Source: Clostridium gelidum (lineage in GTDB: Bacteria; Bacillota; Clostridia; Clostridiales; Clostridiaceae). From it: a DNA stretch of 64,000 bases. The position numbers and the translations under genes are program-made. Under the pieces are notes generated by a model. That model was not told where the DNA came from. It saw only the letters and a list, made by a program, of their open reading frames with translations, and did not search any database. Shown one piece after another: positions 50,185 to 57,861 of this stretch (positions within the stretch are counted from its first letter, which is position 1; each line of letters starts with the position of its first letter). The stretch is taken from NCBI RefSeq assembly GCF_019977655.1, contig NZ_AP024849.1, positions 3,629,001-3,693,000 of the forward strand, read 5' to 3'.

Positions 50185-50865
50185 ATGAAAAAGACAAAAT
50201 TAACAGCACTAGCATTAACAGCACTAATTGCATTTGGAGGTATAGCTAATTCAGCTTTTGCAGCAACAGCAACCGCTGATACTACTATTGCAACTTCAAC
50301 TCATGAAGAGGGAATTCTAATTAGTAATGAAGACTTGATAAAAGATGCTAAGGGAATTACAAAAGAAGAAAAAACATTATTACTTGACAACTATAACGCT
50401 AGAGATAAACTTTCAGACCAAATATATGCTATTCGTAAAGGTAAAAGTCAATTAAATGATTCAGAACAAAAAAAGTCAGATAGTTTAACAAAGGAACTTT
50501 ATGAATTATGTAAAAAAGTTAGTGACATAGAAATAAAAGCATTTGGCAGCACTAATAATTATGTCCTTTACGATGTGCCTTCAACTGATGTATCTATAGT
50601 TGATAGCATTAACAATGGAGATTTTATAAAAGATCCTAAGGCAATTACAAAAGAAGAAAAAGCATTATTAATTGAAAACTATAAAGCTAGATATAAAATT
50701 ATGGTAGAAATAGATAATATTGTTGCAGAGAAAAGCACTCTAAATGATTCAGAGCAAAAAAAGGTAGATAGTTTGACAAAGCAGCTTGATGAATTATGCC
50801 AAAAAGTTAGCAATATAGAAACAAAAGCAAAAATTGTCAATTCAGAAACAAAAAGCATTGGGTAA
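50185..50865 (+). CDS. Secreted protein with two tandem repeats
   Basis: The 226-residue protein has a clear signal peptide (MKKTKLTALALTALIAFGGI, cleavage after SAFA). Two 64-residue repeats follow, at about 53-116 and 147-210: KDAKGITKEEKTLLLDNYNA/KDPKAITKEEKALLIENYKA and LNDSEQKKSDSLTKELYELC/LNDSEQKKVDSLTKQLDELC, each probably a helical hairpin with one Cys. No known domain. AAAGGAG precedes the ATG. Exported, perhaps wall-associated. Confidence 0.8.
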   Translation: MKKTKLTALALTALIAFGGIANSAFAATATADTTIATSTHEEGILISNEDLIKDAKGITKEEKTLLLDNYNARDKLSDQIYAIRKGKSQLNDSEQKKSDSLTKELYELCKKVSDIEIKAFGSTNNYVLYDVPSTDVSIVDSINNGDFIKDPKAITKEEKALLIENYKARYKIMVEIDNIVAEKSTLNDSEQKKVDSLTKQLDELCQKVSNIETKAKIVNSETKSIG

Positions 50866-50940
50866 TACCCAATAATTATACTATGTCTTAAAATAAACTA
50901 TCTTCCACTGATAAAGCAGTTGATCCAATTAGTAATACTA

Positions 50941-51000
50941 TTTTTATCATAATATCTCAAATAAAGGTTATGTGATTTGTTTGAGATATTATGATAAAAG
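50941..51000. terminator. Long inverted repeat, probable bidirectional terminator
   Basis: TTTTATCATAATATCTCAAA and TTTGAGATATTATGATAAAA (20-bp arms, about 19-base loop). Confidence 0.6.
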
Positions 51001-51042
51001 TGTATCTGAATTTCCAAAATCAAATAAATAAATTTTATTCTT

Positions 51043-51070
51043 ATCCTCAGCAAACGTATTTGCTGAGGAT
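51043..51070. terminator. Short hairpin before the deacetylase gene
   Basis: ATCCTCAGCAAA and TTTGCTGAGGAT with a 4-base loop. Confidence 0.5.
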
Positions 51071-51133
51071 AATTTAGTACAACTTATTGATTAGTATATA
51101 ATAACAGCTATAAACATACTAGGGGATGAGAAA

Positions 51134-52039
51134 ATGAAAAATAATTACAGGTATAACAAAAACAAAAGAGCTCGTATAAAAAGAAAGAAAATATTCATTT
51201 TAAGTATTTTAATTATTACAATTGGAGTCTTAATCCAATTTATAATACCTAAAAGTTTTTTAACGAAGGATGAAACTGTACAAGCACTTGCATCTAATGA
51301 ATCTGATAATTCAAAGAAAAAATCTATAAAGAATATATCAAAAAATGCTTCCAATGCTGATGACGTTGCAGCTATAGAAAAGTATATAAATCAACAGATA
51401 AAGGAACCGAAACCTAATGATACTGACAATAAAAAAGTTGTTTACTTAACTTTTGATGATGGCCCATCTGAAACTGTTACTCCCTCAATATTAAATACAC
51501 TTAAAAAAGAAAATGTACAAGCAACTTTTTTTGTTCTTGGAAAATCAATAGACGAAAGTGAAACTAATAAAAAGCTACTGAAGCAAGAAGTAACAGAAGG
51601 ACATGCTATAGGAAATCATACATATTCGCATGATTATAAATACTTATATCCTAATAACAGCGTTAACACAAATAACTTTATGTTAGACATTAATAAAACT
51701 AATGCTTCTTTAAAGAAGGTTTTAGGAGAAGATTTTTCTACAAGAGCCATTAGATTTCCTGGAGGACATATGTCGTGGAAAAATACTGATCAAATAGATA
51801 AAATAATGAAGGAAAAAGATTACCACTGTATAGATTGGAATGCATTATCAAAAGATGCAGAAGGACCACATAAAAATGCAGCACAATTAACAGAAGAAGT
51901 AAAAAAAACTGTTGGAAACAAAATAAAAGTAGTATTGCTAATGCATGATACATACGGTAAAGAAGAAACAGCAAAAGCATTACCTGGAATAATAGCATAT
52001 TTAAAGAACCAAGGTTATGAATTTAGGACTTTTAAGTAA
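51134..52039 (+). CDS. Polysaccharide deacetylase (peptidoglycan GlcNAc deacetylase-like)
   Basis: The 301-residue protein has a basic N terminus, a single membrane anchor (about 17-35, FILSILIITIGVLIQFIIP) and a linker, then a NodB-type CE4 domain: VYLTFDDGPSETVTPSILNT (catalytic Asp pair), IGNHTYSHDYKYLYPNNSVN (metal His), AIRFPGGHMSWKNTDQIDKI (R-x-x-G) and LLMHDTYGKEETAKALPGII. It is extracellular and predicted to modify peptidoglycan (lysozyme resistance). GGGGATG precedes the ATG. Confidence 0.9.
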   Translation: MKNNYRYNKNKRARIKRKKIFILSILIITIGVLIQFIIPKSFLTKDETVQALASNESDNSKKKSIKNISKNASNADDVAAIEKYINQQIKEPKPNDTDNKKVVYLTFDDGPSETVTPSILNTLKKENVQATFFVLGKSIDESETNKKLLKQEVTEGHAIGNHTYSHDYKYLYPNNSVNTNNFMLDINKTNASLKKVLGEDFSTRAIRFPGGHMSWKNTDQIDKIMKEKDYHCIDWNALSKDAEGPHKNAAQLTEEVKKTVGNKIKVVLLMHDTYGKEETAKALPGIIAYLKNQGYEFRTFK

Positions 52040-52218
52040 AACTATATAACATTGCTTCCCCCACTACAATGCTGTTATAATTAAATTAATACTTATAAAT
52101 TAGGTATATAACATTGAAAATAAATTTTTAACAATACAAAGATTAAGCTATATGCATAAAAAATACAAGCTAAAAAAAATAAGACTAGCTTGTGTTTAAG
52201 TTGATTGGAGAGAATATA

Positions 52219-52932
52219 ATGCAAAAGGTAATTTATATAGCAGAAGATGATGAAAATATACGTAATTTAATCAAATCATTTCTTAAAGATACAGGCTATG
52301 AAGTAAAGGATTTTGAAAATGGGGATTTACTTTATAGTACATTTTTAGAGACAAAATGTGACTTGATTATTTTGGATGTTATGATGCCTGGAACTGATGG
52401 AATTACTATTTGTTCAAAATTGCGGGATATTTCTAACGTACCTATTATTGTATTAACTGCTCGAGATAGTGAAATGGATTATGTTAAAGGAATTTCTATG
52501 GGTAGTGATGATTATTTGATAAAGCCATTTCGTCCAACAATTCTAATGATGAAAGTGAAAGCCTTGCTCCGAAGGGTAGAAATGGAGCGTGCAGCTATAG
52601 AAGCTATAGATGCACATGAGAATAATATTGAATACGGTGATCTTAAATATTCAAATTACGAAAAAATTATTTATTGTTATGATAAAAATCTTGAACTTAC
52701 TCTTACTGAACTGTATCTATTGTCCTATCTTATTAAAAATGCATCAAAAGCTATTTCAAGAGACGATTTATTGTCTGAAGTTTGGGGAATTGATACTGAA
52801 GTAGAAACTCGTGTAACAGATGAAACAATTCGACGAATTCGTAAAAAAATGTTAGTGGCAGGCAGTAATGTACAAATACAAACTGTCTGGGGCTTCGGAT
52901 ATAAACTTATACTTCGAAAGGAGGATGCTTAA
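52219..52932 (+). CDS. OmpR-family response regulator
   Basis: The start is ATG 52219 (MQKVIYIAEDDENIRNLIKS), with GGAG upstream; it is 237 residues. The receiver domain has an acidic pair EDD, phospho-acceptor Asp in CDLIILDVMMPGTDG and Lys in DDYLIKPFRPT. The C-terminal winged helix reads LTLTELYLLSYLIKNASKAI, TDETIRRIRKKMLVAGSNVQ, TVWGFGYKLILRK. It precedes its kinase by 1 base. Possible targets are the secreted protein and deacetylase genes. Confidence 0.92.
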   Translation: MQKVIYIAEDDENIRNLIKSFLKDTGYEVKDFENGDLLYSTFLETKCDLIILDVMMPGTDGITICSKLRDISNVPIIVLTARDSEMDYVKGISMGSDDYLIKPFRPTILMMKVKALLRRVEMERAAIEAIDAHENNIEYGDLKYSNYEKIIYCYDKNLELTLTELYLLSYLIKNASKAISRDDLLSEVWGIDTEVETRVTDETIRRIRKKMLVAGSNVQIQTVWGFGYKLILRKEDA

Positions 52933-52933
52933 T

Positions 52934-54208
52934 ATGAAAAATACCAAGAAGCAAATCTTTATTTTTACTATTTCAATTATAGTTCTTTCCTCTGTCATAT
53001 TAATGAGTTCTTTTAATTTAGTTATGCAAAATTATATTAAAAGTGAAGCTATCAAGACAATTACTAAAAAAATGAACGTTTATAAGAGTGAGAGTGGTAA
53101 TGTAACATTTGATACAACTGAATCTATTAAAGATTCAGTTCCAGTAAATAATATACTTTTAACTCTTAATTATGAGCCATTTGTTAAAATCATTTCTTTT
53201 TATTCAGAAAATAAAATAATGGAAGACAAAATAATAGAATATTGTAAACAAAATCCTCGCACTGATGAAGAAATTCAATTTGTATCTATCAATAATGAGG
53301 ATTTTTATATAGCACAAACACATTTAAAAACTATTTATTATAATAGTACAGAAGCAAACATTAATGAAAATGCAATCAATATTGAGGAAACAGAAAATGC
53401 AGGTCTTAAAAAAGAAGAAGAAGAAGATATACTAATATTATATTCAAGAGTAACTCCATTAAGTATACTTTCTAAATCAATAAATATAGTTTTTCTAGTG
53501 ATACTTTTAGTGTTTACTATTTTATCAGGATTTTTGGGAATCAGGATAGGAAAGCAAATAGAAAATTCTCAAAAAAAATTAAAGGAGTTTTTTCAAAACG
53601 TTTCCCATGAACTTAAAACCCCTATTATGTCTATACAGGGCTATGCAGAAGGAATTCAAACTAAAGTAATAGAAGACCAAAGTAAAGCTATTGAAATCAT
53701 TATCAATGAAAGCGATAAAATGTCTGATTTAGTTGAAGAATTATTATATATATCAAAGATTGATAGTGGACAGCTTACTGTCAAAAAAGAGCCTATAGCG
53801 ATAAATGAATTATTATACGATTGTTCAAAGTCAATTGAAATGATAGCAAAAAATAAAGGTATAGAAATTAATTTTAATTTTGATGAAATATCTCCCATTA
53901 TTTATGGAGATGAAAAGCAACTATCAAAGGCTTTCACCAATATACTTATTAATGCAGTGAAATATGCAAAATCTGAAGTAAGCATAAAATGTAATAAGCA
54001 TAAGAAATATATAGAAATATTTTTTTGTGATGATGGTGATGGGATTAATGAAAAAGATCTTTCTCATGTTTTTGAGCGATTCTATAAAGGTAAAAATGGT
54101 AATACAGGGATAGGATTAGCATTGACGAAAGAGATTATAGACATCCACAAAGGAAAGTTAACTGCTGGTAATCTTCATAAAGGAGCTGTCTTTAAGGTAA
54201 TCCTATAA
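52934..54208 (+). CDS. Sensor histidine kinase
   Basis: The start is ATG 52934, with AAGGAGG about 9 bases before it; it is 424 residues. Two membrane helices (about 8-28 and 187-209) flank an extracellular domain of some 160 residues rich in Glu/Asn. H-box SHELKTPIMSIQGYAEGI, N-box NILINAVKYAKSE, DDGDGI, FERFYKG and GNTGIGLALTKEI are visible. No HAMP domain is obvious between helix 2 and the H-box. Co-transcribed with the response regulator. Confidence 0.92.
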   Translation: MKNTKKQIFIFTISIIVLSSVILMSSFNLVMQNYIKSEAIKTITKKMNVYKSESGNVTFDTTESIKDSVPVNNILLTLNYEPFVKIISFYSENKIMEDKIIEYCKQNPRTDEEIQFVSINNEDFYIAQTHLKTIYYNSTEANINENAINIEETENAGLKKEEEEDILILYSRVTPLSILSKSINIVFLVILLVFTILSGFLGIRIGKQIENSQKKLKEFFQNVSHELKTPIMSIQGYAEGIQTKVIEDQSKAIEIIINESDKMSDLVEELLYISKIDSGQLTVKKEPIAINELLYDCSKSIEMIAKNKGIEINFNFDEISPIIYGDEKQLSKAFTNILINAVKYAKSEVSIKCNKHKKYIEIFFCDDGDGINEKDLSHVFERFYKGKNGNTGIGLALTKEIIDIHKGKLTAGNLHKGAVFKVIL

Positions 54209-54364
54209 TTAAAATATATATTTAAAAATAAAAAACACTTCAATTCATATTTCATGATACTTTTATAATTTATATACAGATTCATAATAAAAAATCAAAG
54301 TTTATCTAATTTCTTATTATATATAATACAAAAAAATAAAAAAATATATTTTAAAAACTTAAAC

Positions 54365-54547
54365 ATGTCTATCTTAAGGCAGATAAATAACAAAATAACT
54401 ACCAACTTTATATCAATATCTTTAATCTGTCTTATGCTGTTTGTAACTATTACAATTTTATTTCCTCTATTTATCTATAAAGCCGAGAGAAATAAAACTT
54501 TCGAAAGAAATATTTCTTTTGACGCATCCGCTTCAGTAAACTTATAA
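54365..54547 (+). pseudogene. FtsX/BceB-type permease N-terminal fragment
   Basis: MSILRQINNKITTNFISISL then ICLMLFVTITILFPLFIYKA and a short tail before a stop. The pattern resembles the first helix of BceB/FtsX-type ABC permeases. There is no ribosome site. Together with the BceS fragment at 49503 it suggests a lost bacitracin-type transport module. Confidence 0.4.
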
Positions 54548-54667
54548 CATAAAAAATGAAATTCAAATATGTGAAAATAATCAAATGGCCGCTATGCCCA
54601 CTTTACCTAATTATTCCAGACTATTTCGCTGTAGACTTATCTACAGAATCTAGATCCTTAGTTGTTA

Positions 54668-54702
54668 AAAACAATAACCAACATTAATTATTGTTTTTTA
54701 CT
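54668..54702. terminator. Hairpin with T tail
   Basis: AAAAACAATAA and TTATTGTTTTTT pair. Between 54548 and 54667 no gene is seen. Confidence 0.5.
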
Positions 54703-54913
54703 ATTCTCACTTATTATAATTAATATATTTTAAATGAAAGAAATTCATTATAAAAATTTGCTTCTTATAATGAATTTTTTTATCAAATAATTATACATCT
54801 AAAATTCAATTTAATATAAAATGAACATATAAATCTCATACTTTTATGGTAGTACAAGATGCATCTACTCTACCACTGTTTAATTCAATTTGGGTAAATT
54901 TATCACTCACTTA

Positions 54914-54927
54914 TGATACGGTTCACC
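54914..54927. repeat. Palindromic repeat family 2, copy 5 (half)
   Basis: TGATACGGTTCACC preceded by AATTTATCACTCACTTA as at copy 1; the second arm has been lost. The rest of 54703-55094 shows no gene. Confidence 0.5.
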
Positions 54928-55094
54928 CTTAATTATCCTAAACCTTATTTAGTATTTAAGTATCTTTCATCTAGTTACATCAGCTTACCATAATGAACAC
55001 AGCATATTCCAATTTAATATAATACTCTTTCCTTCTAATTATTAGCCTATTTGGTATATGAATAGTTGGAATATGCGTTATTTAACTGACTGTA

Positions 55095-57851
55095 CTAATA
55101 TCTACTTTTACTATTATTCATTATTCTAAAACTTTGCTCTAATCCCATTCCTCTAACTCTATCAAGCCAATCATAAATCATAGATTGATTGTATAAAGGA
55201 TTACCATCCTTATCTTTTGCTTTTTCTAAAGCAATTCCCATTAAAGCATATTCATTTTCTAGTAATGTATCAAAGACACCTTGATCATCTGTATTTATTG
55301 ATACAAACATTTGAGGCAACTTTTCTGCTTTATTTTCATCAATTGTTAATCCAAGGTTATACATATTCAAAATTGGATGCTTATCATATCTTTTAAAATT
55401 ACTTATTAAAACATTAGATGATGGATTACATTCAATTCCTATACCGCATTCTCTAATGCTTACTTGCATGCACTTTTGAACTTCTTTAATTGCATATATC
55501 ATATACGGTTCGATTTTAAAAACAGCATTCTTATAGCCATTAGCTTTTACTTTTGCATCGTAATGATATCTCATATATAATTCAACTATTACCTTGTTAT
55601 CACCAATAATATTGTCACTCTTTCTTTGAGCACATCTATCCCAATAGCTTATTCCTAACTGTACAGTCTTATCAATATAGTATTCAGGATTATCACCTCT
55701 TAATTTCCATGCTTCCATATAAGTATCTACAGGTATCACTGTTTTGTCAGTTTCTAAAGTATTAGATTCTTTAATATTATAACTAAATATGCCTTCTCTC
55801 TTATTCGTATAAATCTCTATATAGTATTTATTATAAATTGCCATAAGCTTATCAATTATATCAGAGCATTTTTGAATATTAAAACTTTTTATCTTCATTA
55901 TTAACCAAGCAACATTGTCTAATATCTCCTGCTTACTCAAGTAAATTCTAAAACTCTTTTTTCTGTACCATCCTTCTACATCAATTCCTAAAGCAATAGC
56001 ATGACCTAATCTATCCCCATGAGTTAAATTCAAAAATGTTTTAGCCTCATCTATAGCTCTCAGCCCGTCAATTACATCTAAAAAATCTTCTCCTACATGG
56101 TATGTGGCCCTAAGTTTAGAAATACTTTTTCCCTTGCCAAATTGCCTTTGATAATCATTAATAGCTAAATGTCCTTTTAAAAACCTAAATACTTGTCCAT
56201 AAACCTCTGGTCTAGTATACATTTCATTGGAACATGCATCTATTCCAAGTACTCTACTCGCTATTTCCTGATTTTCTTCTCTCATTTTATAAATAGCTGT
56301 GCCAAACTTCTTTAATTGCTTTCTAGATTTATAATGTCTGCATCTGTTTAAAAAGTAAAATTCCTCTTCTGTTTTTCTTTCTAAAGGATCCTTAATTTTA
56401 GGAAAATGAAATACATAAAAATAATTATCAATTAATTTTTTTACTTCTTTTTTCTCTTCTTCACTAGCAAATATTTCGCGCTCAGATATTGAATATTCTT
56501 TTTTGGGTTTATTTAAATCTTCATATTCTTTTCTCCAAAAATTATCTCTATCATTATAAATCTTATTGCATATCAGCTTGTCTGTATTTTTAATAAGATT
56601 TATATTTTCCTGTTTGCTTTCTGATGGAATAACTCTAGCTTCAATTGATAAAATGTTTTGATTTTTTATAGATGTCAAAATAGCTAATGGTTCAACTGCA
56701 TCTTTTAATATAGTATTTTTCTTTAAATACCCTGTTTTTCTGTCGTGATAATCTGCAAAGTTAGCAAACCCTACTCTATTATTTTGCTGAATAAGTTCAC
56801 CTCTTACTTTATTTTTTATTATGATATAGGCATAAAATAAGTCAGCTTTCTCCATAAATTCTTTATCACCCTTATAAATTTTCTGAAAACACTTATACAT
56901 AAAAGCCCGCTCACCTTGAAATAATATTGTAGCCTCATCCTGTGTTTTTATATCATTTGTAAGAGCATAGTCTACTTTAACATTATTATTCTTATATCGT
57001 AAATCCGACCCAAATATAAATTTCAATGTTTTTATTTCGGTCTGAATATCACTTGAATAAAATGAAATTAACTCTTTATTCTCGTCTCCCATTGAACTTA
57101 TAATAGATTTTAGTATATCCATCGTTTTTCTTTGTGATGAATAGCCTTCCTTATTAATTTCAATAAATAAAATGGCTCTGATAAGTGCTGCTATAGCTAT
57201 ATAATCTTCTATGATTATAGTACCTTCTAAATCTTTTTCGAGACGATTACTTTTACCATCAAGCTTGCATAATTTCCTATTGTTAATATCATTCATTAAT
57301 GATACCCAGCTAAGCTTAAAATTTGGAGCTGACCCCTTAAGGTGAAAATGATTTTCTGCCATTCCCTTAGAAAGCATATTATGTAGTCTAATATTATTGC
57401 TTTTAATTATGGTGTCCCAATCAAAGTATTCTCTTTCCACATGTATTAACAAATCTTTAAAAGCCAAGAAAGAAGTTATAAATAAATCTTGATCTAGTTT
57501 AAGGACAACCATTCTCCACTTTAGCAAATCTTTATATCGACATTTTACATTATTTCCTTGATTTTCAAGCATCTTTTCTGAATAATTTATAAGTAAATTA
57601 AATACAGATTTATTGAAATCATGTCCTTGAACTTCTTTTTGCATATTATCTTTAACAATGTAGTAAAGATTTTCCACATCGTCTTTTGAATACTGAGCTT
57701 CTATTTGCTGACATAAATCCTTAAACACATTATGATTCAAGGTTGTATAGTTATTATCCTTAAAATCATCAAATTTAAAATAGTTTTCAAGTATTCTATA
57801 TGGGTCTTGTTCTTTAAATATTGCAATTAGAGGTGTTTTTAATATATCCAT
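55095..57851 (-). CDS. rdrB: RdrB-like adenosine-deaminase-fold protein (RADAR)
   Basis: The 918-residue protein carries dispersed adenosine deaminase active-site motifs: MAENHFHLKGSAPNF (H168, H170), YHVGEDFLDVIDGLRAIDEA (His and Glu, about 585), LTHGDRLGHAIALG (His, about 617), GIGIECNPSSNVL (about 809) and VSINTDDQGVFDTLLENEYA (Asp pair, about 854). Long insertions between the motifs and its position directly after an RdrA-like ATPase (10-bp gap) fit RdrB of RADAR, which deaminates adenosine substrates upon phage infection. A GGCGGTG site precedes the ATG. Confidence 0.85.
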   Translation of the reverse strand: MDILKTPLIAIFKEQDPYRILENYFKFDDFKDNNYTTLNHNVFKDLCQQIEAQYSKDDVENLYYIVKDNMQKEVQGHDFNKSVFNLLINYSEKMLENQGNNVKCRYKDLLKWRMVVLKLDQDLFITSFLAFKDLLIHVEREYFDWDTIIKSNNIRLHNMLSKGMAENHFHLKGSAPNFKLSWVSLMNDINNRKLCKLDGKSNRLEKDLEGTIIIEDYIAIAALIRAILFIEINKEGYSSQRKTMDILKSIISSMGDENKELISFYSSDIQTEIKTLKFIFGSDLRYKNNNVKVDYALTNDIKTQDEATILFQGERAFMYKCFQKIYKGDKEFMEKADLFYAYIIIKNKVRGELIQQNNRVGFANFADYHDRKTGYLKKNTILKDAVEPLAILTSIKNQNILSIEARVIPSESKQENINLIKNTDKLICNKIYNDRDNFWRKEYEDLNKPKKEYSISEREIFASEEEKKEVKKLIDNYFYVFHFPKIKDPLERKTEEEFYFLNRCRHYKSRKQLKKFGTAIYKMREENQEIASRVLGIDACSNEMYTRPEVYGQVFRFLKGHLAINDYQRQFGKGKSISKLRATYHVGEDFLDVIDGLRAIDEAKTFLNLTHGDRLGHAIALGIDVEGWYRKKSFRIYLSKQEILDNVAWLIMKIKSFNIQKCSDIIDKLMAIYNKYYIEIYTNKREGIFSYNIKESNTLETDKTVIPVDTYMEAWKLRGDNPEYYIDKTVQLGISYWDRCAQRKSDNIIGDNKVIVELYMRYHYDAKVKANGYKNAVFKIEPYMIYAIKEVQKCMQVSIRECGIGIECNPSSNVLISNFKRYDKHPILNMYNLGLTIDENKAEKLPQMFVSINTDDQGVFDTLLENEYALMGIALEKAKDKDGNPLYNQSMIYDWLDRVRGMGLEQSFRIMNNSKSRY

Positions 57852-57861
57852 TTTACACCGC

